Position numbers and translations under genes: made by a program
Shown here: positions 14,920 to 22,415 of the stretch, piece by piece
How positions within the stretch are numbered: position 1 is the first letter of the stretch
Layout of the letters: each line of letters starts with the position of its first letter
From: an uncultured cyanobacterium
GTDB taxonomy: Bacteria > Cyanobacteriota > Cyanobacteriia > Cyanobacteriales > Chroococcidiopsidaceae
Direction of reading: 5' to 3'
NCBI GenBank assembly: GCA_946221495.1
Contig: CAMIFA010000059.1
Location: forward strand, 1 to 26,024
Length of the DNA stretch: 26,024 bases
The notes under the pieces: model-generated
Told to the model about the DNA's origin: nothing
The model's input: only the letters and a program-made list of their open reading frames with translations
The model's database searches: none

Positions 14920-16881
14920 CTATTCTCCAGTAGCCACTGCTACTTCAACTTGGGGATTCTCAATTAATCGTGTGTCTTCTTGAAAGACGGCTAAATCAAA
15001 CCAGAAAGTTGTGCCAACACTTACTTCACTAACTAAATGAACTGTGCTGTGATGCTTATCGATAATATTTCTGACAATCGATAGACCAAGACCTGTACCT
15101 TCTAAAGTGTGAACTCTGTTTTCTACACGGAAGAAGCGATCAAAAATTGCTTGTTGGTCTTCTGGATCGATGCCAATTCCAGTATCAGAAATTTCAATCC
15201 GTACTTGAGCAGGTGAATGGTGAGGATTGAGGGTTGCTGTATTGTTGATCTTATTTCTTTCTATTTGATAAGCACGGATCGCCACTTTTCCACCCGGCTT
15301 AGTAAACTTAAGCGCATTACCGACTAAATTTGAGAATACTTGCACCAGCAGATCGTAATGACCTAAAACTGGCGGCAAATTTGGGGCAACTTCTTGAATT
15401 AATTCAATGCATTTATCTTTAGCATTTAACTGATAAGTGCGTAGCGTTTGCTCGATCGCCTGCGCTAAGTCCACCCCGTCAAAATGGTAGATGCGACAAG
15501 ATTCTAGTCGCGATAAATCTAAAACATCGTTAACTAAGCGAGTCAGGCGATCTGTTTCATGATTTGCGGTTGCTAAGAACTCGCGGCGTTCAACTTCGCT
15601 GAGGTCTTCTCCATAATCATGCAAAGTTTCAATAAAAGATTTGATATTAAATAACGGCGTTCTCAGTTCGTGAGAGACATTACTAATAAATTGACCTTTA
15701 GCTTCGTTGAGTTCTACTTCGCGGGTGATATCTTGGACAGTCATCGCAATCCCTTTGATACTGACTCTATATTGGTCGAGAACCGTAGTCAAAAGAATCC
15801 GGATAGTGCGGTTAGTTGGCTGAGTTAAGGCAATACGGAATTCAGCACTATCGCGATCGCCTGCTGTTATTTGGTACAAGGGGCGCGTCAACTCTACCTG
15901 TACACTCTGCGGTAGGTGATGCAAAACATTAGCTCCCACCACATCACCGTCCCAACCAAAAATTCGCCGTGCTGTGGGGTTAACTAAAATAACTTGCATA
16001 TTAGTGTCGAGCAGCACGGCTCCATCGGCAATTGTCGAAACTAATGTTTCTAGCTTTGCTTTTTCGGCTGTTAATTCCTCAATATTTTGCTCTTCATAGC
16101 TTTCTAGCCGCTCTGCCATTTCATTGAAGCTAAAAATTAACTCGCCCAATTCACCACGTAATGGCAAATCAACCCGTTGCTTAAAATTTCCAGCAGCAAT
16201 ATTTTTAACACCTAGCAGTAATTCTTTAATCGGCTTAGTAATCATCAAAGCGTTAAATACTGCTCCTAAAATCACCATCACCCAGATCGAGACAAAAACA
16301 GCAATTGTCACATCCCGCGTTAAATTTGAGGACGTGACTACAATCGGGTTAGGGTTAATGCCGATCGCTAACACACCTAAATATCTGCCGTCATGAGTTA
16401 GGGGAACAAAAACATCCGTGACTTCTCCATCCGGTGATAAGTGCTGCCGCACCATAGGTAATTCGGCATTGGCAGCATAATTATCTGGGAGTTGGATACG
16501 TCGCTCAATTGTCAGGGAATTTTGTACCTCTGATTCCCAAAAAGGCAACCCAAAAAAGATTTTTCCGGATTCATCGGCATAAAGCATATAGCGCACACTA
16601 GAAGTGCTGCCATAGAAGCGTTGGGAGAACTGAGCAACTTCAGTAAGATTATCTTCGGCAATCAACGGTGCAACGTTGGAGGCAAGCAAAAGTCCTAAAT
16701 CGCTACCGAAGCGAGTGTCATTTAACCGCGCATCTTGTTGAATCGTATTCACAGCCCAGAAGGTAAGACCACTCATGATTAAAGAAACTACCAAGGTAGC
16801 AGCAGCCATGAGTTTTGTCTGGAGTGTAAATTCACTCCACCAACGCGCAATTACTTCTCGAATTGTTTTTAGAACTAGCAT
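14920..16881 (-). CDS. nblS: NblS/Hik33-type sensor histidine kinase
   Basis: The 653-residue membrane kinase has the architecture and approximate length of cyanobacterial NblS (Hik33/DspA). It has a membrane helix at about 23-47, an extracytoplasmic sensor region to about 185, a second helix at about 188-212, a HAMP domain to about 265 and a PAS domain (VSTIADGAVLLDTNMQVILV). HisKA contains SHELRTPL with the phospho-accepting His at about 404. The ATPase domain shows the N box LVGNALKFT, G1 DTGIGID and G2 GTGLGLSIV. In model cyanobacteria this kinase controls responses to high light, cold, and nutrient stress, including phycobilisome breakdown, mostly with RpaB. Its gene follows purD after 109 bases on the same strand. 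The symbol rests on overall similarity from memory. Confidence 0.88.
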   Translation of the reverse strand: MLVLKTIREVIARWWSEFTLQTKLMAAATLVVSLIMSGLTFWAVNTIQQDARLNDTRFGSDLGLLLASNVAPLIAEDNLTEVAQFSQRFYGSTSSVRYMLYADESGKIFFGLPFWESEVQNSLTIERRIQLPDNYAANAELPMVRQHLSPDGEVTDVFVPLTHDGRYLGVLAIGINPNPIVVTSSNLTRDVTIAVFVSIWVMVILGAVFNALMITKPIKELLLGVKNIAAGNFKQRVDLPLRGELGELIFSFNEMAERLESYEEQNIEELTAEKAKLETLVSTIADGAVLLDTNMQVILVNPTARRIFGWDGDVVGANVLHHLPQSVQVELTRPLYQITAGDRDSAEFRIALTQPTNRTIRILLTTVLDQYRVSIKGIAMTVQDITREVELNEAKGQFISNVSHELRTPLFNIKSFIETLHDYGEDLSEVERREFLATANHETDRLTRLVNDVLDLSRLESCRIYHFDGVDLAQAIEQTLRTYQLNAKDKCIELIQEVAPNLPPVLGHYDLLVQVFSNLVGNALKFTKPGGKVAIRAYQIERNKINNTATLNPHHSPAQVRIEISDTGIGIDPEDQQAIFDRFFRVENRVHTLEGTGLGLSIVRNIIDKHHSTVHLVSEVSVGTTFWFDLAVFQEDTRLIENPQVEVAVATGE

Positions 16882-16990
16882 TTTAGAAAGTTTTGATTGA
16901 GTTACCCTGTTAGTCCCAAGTGATTAATCGCTAGTTGACTTTTTATGCACCCAAAACTTGTAACTATTAAGGACTATTTCAATTCAATAC

Positions 16991-18328
16991 TTACAACTTA
17001 ACACTTAAAACTGAATGACCGATATCCCGTCGATAGTACATTGAGTCAAATTTTATTTGAGCGATACCAGCGTAGGCAAGAGCGATCGCGCTCTCAAAAT
17101 TTTCTCCTGTTCCCGTAACACCCAAAACGCGCCCCCCATCTGTTACTAGAGAAGGGGCTAGGGGTTGGGGACTGGGTACTAGGGAATCCTCTTGAGTTCT
17201 GCTTTTCGTCTCTATTAGCTGTGTGCCAGCGTGAAATACACTTGCTCCTAGTGCTTGGGCTAACTCAATTCCCTCAATAGTTTGCCCTTTTTGATAAGCT
17301 CTGGGATAACCACCAGCAGCAGCAACAACACAACAAGCAGCACCAGTCTTCCAACTCAGGGGCGGTAATTCTGATAAGCGCCCTCTGGCACAAGCAAGCA
17401 TTAAGTCTCCTAAAGGCGTTTCTAGTAGTGGCAGAATAACTTGAGTTTCAGGATCGCCAAACCGACAATTGAATTCCAAAACCTTGAAGTCGCCTTCTGG
17501 CGTAATCATTAACCCCGCATAAAGTACGCCTCGGTAGTCAATACCGCGTTTTTGTAGCGTAGCAAGTGTTTTTTGTAAAACTTCAGTCTCAATTCTTTGC
17601 ATCAAAGCTGGTGTAACTAAAGGCGCGGGTGCATAAACCCCCATGCCGCCAGTATTTTCACCTGTATCACCCTCACCAATTCGCTTGTGATCTTGAGCAG
17701 GTAATAAAGGGCGAATTGTCAAGCCATCTGTCAAAGCTAAAACGGAAACTTCTTGCCCGGTTAAGCATTCTTCAATCAAGACAAATTTACCAGCATTACC
17801 AAACTCACCTGCAAAGATAGCGTCAATAGCGCTATGAGCTTCAGCAATGCTTTGGGCAACTGTTACACCTTTACCTGCTGCCAAGCCATCAGCTTTCACA
17901 ACAATGGGGATTTTTCCTGCCTCTACATAAGCCTTTGCTGGTGCTGCTTCGGTAAATACGGCGGCTTGGGCTGTCTCAACTGAGGCTTCTTGCATCAGCG
18001 CTTTTGCCCAAGCCTTACTCGCCTCAATTAACGCTCCTGCTCTTGTAGGACCAAATACCAGCAGACCTTTGCTTTGGAGGTAGTCGGTAATTCCCATCGC
18101 TAGCGGTAGTTCTGGACCAACTACAACGAGAGAAATAAAATTCTCGAGAGCAAATTTACCAATACCCTCGAAGTCATTAATGCTTAAAGGCAGATTTTGG
18201 CAGCGCTCTAAACTTGCTGTACCACCATTGCCAGGAACACAGACAACTTGCTCAATTGACTGTGATTGCAGCAGTTTCCAAGTAATCGCGTGTTCGCGAC
18301 CTCCATTACCGACAACTAAAACCTTCAC
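16991..18328 (-). CDS. purD: phosphoribosylamine--glycine ligase
   Basis: PurD (GAR synthetase) joins phosphoribosylamine and glycine using ATP, the second step of purine synthesis. The 445-residue protein begins with VLVVGNGGREHA and has the ATP-grasp elements FGPTRAGALIEASKAWAK, VVKADGLAAGKGV and EFNCRFGDPETQ, all characteristic of this enzyme. The C-terminal domain ends with VTDGGRVLGVTGTG and YYRRDIGHSV. Between HAGTQLIE and VTDGG lies an extra hydrophilic, Pro/Ser-rich stretch of about 21 residues (about 374-394) encoded in part by a heptamer repeat, longer than the short turn I expect here. The GTG start has GAGGA a few bases upstream. It lies 57 bases after the photolyase gene on the same strand. 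Confidence 0.95.
   Translation of the reverse strand: MKVLVVGNGGREHAITWKLLQSQSIEQVVCVPGNGGTASLERCQNLPLSINDFEGIGKFALENFISLVVVGPELPLAMGITDYLQSKGLLVFGPTRAGALIEASKAWAKALMQEASVETAQAAVFTEAAPAKAYVEAGKIPIVVKADGLAAGKGVTVAQSIAEAHSAIDAIFAGEFGNAGKFVLIEECLTGQEVSVLALTDGLTIRPLLPAQDHKRIGEGDTGENTGGMGVYAPAPLVTPALMQRIETEVLQKTLATLQKRGIDYRGVLYAGLMITPEGDFKVLEFNCRFGDPETQVILPLLETPLGDLMLACARGRLSELPPLSWKTGAACCVVAAAGGYPRAYQKGQTIEGIELAQALGASVFHAGTQLIETKSRTQEDSLVPSPQPLAPSLVTDGGRVLGVTGTGENFESAIALAYAGIAQIKFDSMYYRRDIGHSVLSVKL
17154..17188 (-). repeat. degenerate heptamer array inside purD
   Basis: On the plus strand the bases divide into GGGGCTA, GGGGTTG, GGGACTG, GGTACTA and GGGAATC. They are read in frame by purD on the minus strand as part of a Pro/Ser-rich stretch (SLVPSPQPLAPS). 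The motif matches the G-rich heptamers at 11359 and 12821 in intergenic DNA. Confidence 0.75.
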
Positions 18329-18385
18329 CTATTTCCTCGCTTCGCGCGGCTCAATTGATTATAGAATTCTCACAGCCATATTTTA

Positions 18386-19816
18386 TTAATTTGCTTGTTG
18401 TTGGTACAGCGCTTTGAACTGCCGTTGCTGGATTTTATGATCCACAATTGGCATCGGGTAGCCAAGAGCATCGCGCTCCTGCTCGGAGATATTGCCATTC
18501 AGCAGGAATTCTGTATCTACAGACCTTAATTCTGGCAACCATTCCCGGATGTATTCGCCTTCTGGGTCGAATTTTTGGGCTTGACTTGCTGGGTTAAAAA
18601 TCCTTACTGGCTTCGGATCCATACCACTGGAAGCGCTCCATTGCCAGCCGCCATTATTAGATGAAAGATCGCCGTCAATTAATTTTTGATAAAAGTATTT
18701 TTCTCCCAACTGCGGACTAATCAGTAAGTCTTTAGTAAGAAAATTGGCAACAATCATCCGGCAACGATTGTGCATCCAGCCGATTGTATTCATCTGCCGC
18801 ATCGCCGCATCAACGATCGGATAGCCAGTTTTTCCCTCACACCAGGCTTGGAAAAGTTCTTGATTATTTTCGTAAGGAAAGTTTTTGAGAGCTTGACGGT
18901 ATGCGCCGATTGCCAATTCAGGGAAGTTGTACATCGCGTGTTGATAGAACTCTCGCCAAGCGATTTCTTGTTGCCACGCCTTGATGCTAGTTTCAACTTC
19001 ATCACTACGACTATTTAATAGCGCAGCGATCGTTGCCGCCCAAACTGTACGCACGCCAATTACGCCAAATTTTAGCGGCGCACTTAGTTGGGATGTGCCA
19101 TTAACACCAGGAAAATTACGCTGTTCTTTGTACTCGGTAATCGCATAGTCGCAAAATTCCTCTAGCCTTGCTTGCGCTGCTGCTTCCCCTGGGGCAATTA
19201 CTAGTTCATTGTCCCAGTTAAATCCTAATTCTTTAGCTGTAGGTAACTGTATTACCCCAACTCCACGCGCTAGCTCTTGTTCCTCTGCTGTTAGTCCCTC
19301 TACATCGTGTAGCGCTGCAACTGGTTCAGCTTTTGGTTTGCTACTCCAGTTACGCCAAAAAGGAGTGTAAACCGTGTAAGGCTGATTAGAACCAGTGCGA
19401 ATATCTTCTGGTGCGTGTAAGAGTTGATCCCAATTGTGATCAAGAAACTGAATACCCTTTTCCTTAAGAGCATCTTGAACAGCGCGATCGCGTTCTTGGG
19501 AATAAGGCTCTACATCCCAATTCCAGAAAACTGCCTTGGCATTAAGAGCCGCAGCTAAAGACGGTATTCCCACTCGTGGATCAGCACGTAAAATCAACAA
19601 CTGGCTACCAACTTGAGCATAGCGCTGTTGTAAATCCTGCAAACAGCCGATCATGTATGTGACTCGCACAGGTGCTGCATCATCCCGCTCTAAAATATTA
19701 GGATCGAGGCAGAACACCCCGACAACTTTTTGGCTCTGTTGCCGTGCGCGTAAAAGTCCTATATTGTCAGAAATACGTAAATCGCGGCGATGCCAGAACA
19801 GAATTAAATCAGACAT
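18386..19816 (-). CDS. phrA: deoxyribodipyrimidine photolyase (class I, likely 8-HDF type)
   Basis: This 476-residue DNA photolyase uses light to split UV-induced cyclobutane pyrimidine dimers. The N-terminal Rossmann-like antenna domain starts LILFWHRRDLRISDN. The C-terminal FAD domain has EIAWREFYQHAMYNFPE, the CEGKTGYPIVDAAMRQMNTIGWMHNR helix region (a hallmark of the family) and DGDLSSNNGGWQWSASSG, which carries tryptophans of the electron-transfer chain. Length and sequence resemble the cyanobacterial (Anacystis) 8-HDF photolyase, but the antenna pigment is inferred. The gene is preceded by a 206-base spacer, so it probably begins a transcript that continues into purD. Confidence 0.93.
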   Translation of the reverse strand: MSDLILFWHRRDLRISDNIGLLRARQQSQKVVGVFCLDPNILERDDAAPVRVTYMIGCLQDLQQRYAQVGSQLLILRADPRVGIPSLAAALNAKAVFWNWDVEPYSQERDRAVQDALKEKGIQFLDHNWDQLLHAPEDIRTGSNQPYTVYTPFWRNWSSKPKAEPVAALHDVEGLTAEEQELARGVGVIQLPTAKELGFNWDNELVIAPGEAAAQARLEEFCDYAITEYKEQRNFPGVNGTSQLSAPLKFGVIGVRTVWAATIAALLNSRSDEVETSIKAWQQEIAWREFYQHAMYNFPELAIGAYRQALKNFPYENNQELFQAWCEGKTGYPIVDAAMRQMNTIGWMHNRCRMIVANFLTKDLLISPQLGEKYFYQKLIDGDLSSNNGGWQWSASSGMDPKPVRIFNPASQAQKFDPEGEYIREWLPELRSVDTEFLLNGNISEQERDALGYPMPIVDHKIQQRQFKALYQQQAN

Positions 19817-19930
19817 TATAACAATGCTTATAGTTAGCTGATGCCAGTATAAATGTACTGCTATGAGGGGGAATCAATCTCAGGAAGGTTTTATAAGAAT
19901 TTGAGCAAGTGCTTGTCCAGCTTGAGCAAA

Positions 19931-19961
19931 TAACCCTGGAATTAATATGCTCTCAGGGTTA
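19931..19961 (-). terminator. terminator-like hairpin after the ACT-domain gene
   Basis: TAACCCTG (19931-19938) and CAGGGTTA (19954-19961) form an 8-bp perfect stem with a 15-base loop. A second, smaller hairpin (AGCATC/GATGCT, 20002-20019) lies immediately after the stop of the ACT-domain gene. On the minus strand these could end the folK-to-ACT transcript, although neither has a clean T-run. Confidence 0.4.
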
Positions 19962-20022
19962 CGAACTTTAGTTTGTCCGGTACAATAAAACCACAGTTGC
20001 AAGCATCAAGCTGGATGCTACT

Positions 20023-20418
20023 TCATTCGTTACTCATTCCAGTTAAAATTTCCATAGCACGTTGTGCATCTTGTACGCCCACAAATAAATGGTCATGGTA
20101 GTAAGCTGCAATCACGTTACAACTTATGCCAGCCATTGCTAATCGCTCTGAAATCGCAGCCGTGAAGCCGACAGCTGCAAGTGATGAATGAACTGTTAAG
20201 GTAATCCATTTCGCTATAAAGGGATAAGGAAGTGAAAGCCTTTGGGCTTGCTGTCGTGTGACGATAAGTGTCACACCTTCTGCTTCTCTAAAAATTCCAA
20301 TTGGTTCTATATTTGCTGAAACTTGGTAAGCAGGCACACTGGAAAACACATATTCACCTGGTTGTAACTGTGGTTGCATTCCTTTAATCAGATTTTGCAG
20401 CCCTATCTCTGCGCTCAT
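20023..20418 (-). CDS. ACT domain-containing protein
   Basis: This 131-residue protein resembles the small standalone ACT-domain proteins (ACT_7 type, DUF2241-like N-terminal part). The N-terminal half contains GMQPQLQPGEYVFSSVP, a feature of that group, followed by IFREAEGVTLIVTR. The C-terminal half, ITLTVHSSLAAVGFTAAISE with ISCNVIAAYYHDHLFV, is the ACT beta-alpha-beta core. ACT domains commonly bind amino acids and regulate enzymes; no ligand can be deduced. It is the last gene of a probable operon with the Uma2, NUDIX and folK genes, 19 bases after the Uma2 gene. The ATG has no visible Shine-Dalgarno sequence, suggesting translation after termination of the upstream gene. Confidence 0.8.
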   Translation of the reverse strand: MSAEIGLQNLIKGMQPQLQPGEYVFSSVPAYQVSANIEPIGIFREAEGVTLIVTRQQAQRLSLPYPFIAKWITLTVHSSLAAVGFTAAISERLAMAGISCNVIAAYYHDHLFVGVQDAQRAMEILTGMSNE

Positions 20419-20437
20419 TTAGCCAAATATATCTACA

Positions 20438-21133
20438 TTACTGGGATAAAAACTTAATAAATTGAGCGTGTTCTGACGAGTTCAAGCCTGACTGTAACAC
20501 TGCCAGCACTTCTACCATATTTCCCGCCAGTAATGCCGGAACTGCTAACCACAAGCCTGGAAAAACCTGACTCTGCACTACTCCATCTGCATCCGGTAGC
20601 AGCACATACTCACCTTCTTTAAGACTAAACCAGTCCAGCTTATGCTCAAAAATCTGCCACACAATATATTCTTGAACCCAGTTACGGCGGTATGCCCGCT
20701 TTTTATCATGCAGATCGTAAGTGGCACTACTCGCAGCAATTTCGACTATCAATTCCGGCGCACCTTCTATGTAATCATCGTCACTAAGACGCGATCGCCC
20801 CCCTGACTCTATTCGCAGTAAAGCATCTGGCTGTGGCTCATTATCTAGATCCAACCGCACTGTGGTATTGTCACCAAGATCGACTCCTGGGGTTGCGATC
20901 CAATAGTGTGATAACCAAGCCATGATTGCCGCGTGAGGTTTACCATGACTTTTATGACGCACTGGCGATGGTACGTACACCACTCCTTCAATAAGTTCAG
21001 CTTTCTTCAGATGTGGCATTGCTGTATATCGCCGCTCAAATTCATGTCGGGAGAGGCGATCGCCATTTTCCAGTAGCAGAATTTGACTACCACCTTGCTG
21101 TGTATGCAGCACTTCTGTCCTCTGTGCGTTCAT
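20438..21133 (-). CDS. Uma2 family (DUF820) putative endonuclease
   Basis: The 231-residue protein belongs to the Uma2/DUF820 family, highly expanded in cyanobacteria and structurally related to PD-(D/E)XK nucleases. The family pattern is visible: KKAELIEGVVYVPSPVRHKS near the N-terminus, the acidic motif EPQPDALLRI, and PELIVEIAASSATYDLHDKK with the Glu and Lys expected in the nuclease-like core, then YRRNWVQEYIVW. Biological roles of this family are largely unknown; copies are usually solitary and not tied to a mobile element. It starts 2 bases after the NUDIX gene stop codon, so it is probably cotranslated with that gene. No toxin-antitoxin partner is evident. Confidence 0.88.
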   Translation of the reverse strand: MNAQRTEVLHTQQGGSQILLLENGDRLSRHEFERRYTAMPHLKKAELIEGVVYVPSPVRHKSHGKPHAAIMAWLSHYWIATPGVDLGDNTTVRLDLDNEPQPDALLRIESGGRSRLSDDDYIEGAPELIVEIAASSATYDLHDKKRAYRRNWVQEYIVWQIFEHKLDWFSLKEGEYVLLPDADGVVQSQVFPGLWLAVPALLAGNMVEVLAVLQSGLNSSEHAQFIKFLSQ

Positions 21134-21135
21134 AA

Positions 21136-21684
21136 TTAACTCAGGAATGGGCGAGCTAGAAAAAAGCTAGAAATTGACTTGGCATCTACTGGCTCACCTT
21201 CTAAAATAGCTTGCTCTAATTCTTGAGGAGTCATTAAAACAGTCTCGATATCTTCGTCGTCATCCTGACTTGGAGGCGTATCTAGGCGTTGTAAGTCTTG
21301 AGCAAGAAAGGCATAAATAATTTCATCAGAGTAGCCAGGAGCTAGAAAGAATTCTCCTAGTTTTTGCCACGTTTGGGCGCGGTAGCCAGTTTCTTCCTCT
21401 ATTTCTCGCTTAATTGTCTCAAATGGGTCTTCATTAAGCTCTATAGTGCCAGCAGGGAACTCTAAAAGCCGACCTTGGACAGCAAAGCGATATTGGCGCA
21501 CTAAGACGAGTTTGCCTTCTGGAGTGATGGGAACAGCTAAAGCGCCGCCTGGATGACGAATACATTCCCAGTCGCCTTCAACAGAGTTTGGTAAGCGGAG
21601 GCGATTGACATCAAAATCAAATTTACGCCCTCGGTAAAATAGGCGTTGTTGTAATACTTGTGGAGGTTCTTGATCTAGTGGCAT
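21136..21684 (-). CDS. NUDIX hydrolase (ADP-ribose pyrophosphatase-like)
   Basis: The 182-residue protein carries the complete NUDIX box, GTIELNEDPFETIKREIEEE followed by TGY, fitting G-x5-E-x7-RE-U-x-EE-x-G-U. Upstream strands (WECIRHPGGALAVPITPEGK and LVLVRQYRFAVQGRLLEFPA) are typical of the ADP-ribose pyrophosphatase subgroup, which hydrolyses ADP-ribose or related nucleotide sugars. The downstream FLAPGYSDEIIYAFLAQDL is also typical of that subgroup. The exact substrate is not provable from sequence. The gene follows folK after 82 bases and is 2 bases from the Uma2 gene, suggesting one transcript. Confidence 0.9.
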   Translation of the reverse strand: MPLDQEPPQVLQQRLFYRGRKFDFDVNRLRLPNSVEGDWECIRHPGGALAVPITPEGKLVLVRQYRFAVQGRLLEFPAGTIELNEDPFETIKREIEEETGYRAQTWQKLGEFFLAPGYSDEIIYAFLAQDLQRLDTPPSQDDDEDIETVLMTPQELEQAILEGEPVDAKSISSFFLARPFLS

Positions 21685-21704
21685 AGTAGATGTTTTGGAA
21701 AACG

Positions 21705-21768
21705 AACCACCAAGACGCAGAGAACGCCAAGAAAAGAGAGTTAAAGAGAGTCTTTGGTTTTGGTGGTT
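21705..21768. repeat. inverted repeat overlapping the folK stop codon
   Basis: AACCACCAA (21705-21713) and TTGGTGGTT (21760-21768) are perfect reverse complements separated by 46 bases. The right arm overlaps the end of folK, and the interior is purine-rich on the plus strand. The minus-strand text resembles an intergenic filler common in cyanobacteria. Confidence 0.6.
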
Positions 21769-22252
21769 AAATTTGATGGACTCCTGAACAGTCTACAGCT
21801 TGCATTAGTTGAGCGATTACTTTTCCGGAAACTGGTTCTAGCCAATTTGGGGCAATTTCAGCTAAGGGTACGAGGACAAATGCTCGTTCTCTCATCCGGG
21901 GATGCGGTAGCTGGAGAGTTGGAGTATTTAGGATTAAGTCATCATATAGCAATAAATCAAGGTCGAGCGATCGCGCTCCCCAATGTTCTCGACGTACGCG
22001 CCCGAATTTGATTTCAATTCCTAGTAAGGTTTCTAATAATTGTTGTGGGAAAGACTGAACTTGCAGCAAAGCACAGCCGTTGATGTAATTCGGTTGCGGT
22101 GGTCCGACAGCTACTGTTTGATACCAACTGGATCTTGCTTCAACTGTAATATCCGGTGTTGTGGCTAAAGTTTCTAAAGCAGCTTCTAAAATATTGCGAG
22201 AATCGCCTAAATTGCTGCCCAGAGCGATTGCACATTTTCCTTGATACTTCAC
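21767..22252 (-). CDS. folK: HPPK, folate biosynthesis pyrophosphokinase
   Basis: FolK transfers pyrophosphate from ATP to 6-hydroxymethyl-7,8-dihydropterin in folate synthesis in the cytoplasm. The 161-residue protein starts with CAIALGSNLGDSRNILEAAL, the HPPK N-terminus, and contains the loop SSWYQTVAVGPPQPNYINGC and the signature RREHWGARSLDLDLLLYDD, whose aspartates bind magnesium. PHPRMRERAFVLVPLAEIAP closes the fold. Length is normal. It is divergent from the penicillin-binding protein gene and appears to be the first gene of a four-gene minus-strand unit. Confidence 0.95.
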   Translation of the reverse strand: MKYQGKCAIALGSNLGDSRNILEAALETLATTPDITVEARSSWYQTVAVGPPQPNYINGCALLQVQSFPQQLLETLLGIEIKFGRVRREHWGARSLDLDLLLYDDLILNTPTLQLPHPRMRERAFVLVPLAEIAPNWLEPVSGKVIAQLMQAVDCSGVHQI

Positions 22253-22415
22253 ACTTCCCCTTTCTAGTTAAATTACTTGATTTTTAGCAAAATCTGGGGT
22301 GAAATTTAATGTTTAGATATTTCACCAAAAACCTTGATCCCCATGAAGCCGTAGAATAAACAAAATCTGGGTAATCATTGGCTGGATCTAACAGTGGCGT
22401 AATTGAGGAATTGAT

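Noticed and set aside
16124..16396. 90-codon plus-strand frame within the sensor kinase gene
   Set aside because: It is antisense to the second membrane helix and HAMP region; its residues mirror that sequence.
20438..21133. Uma2 gene as part of a defence island or toxin-antitoxin pair
   Set aside because: The neighbours are housekeeping genes with no antitoxin, transposase or defence partner.
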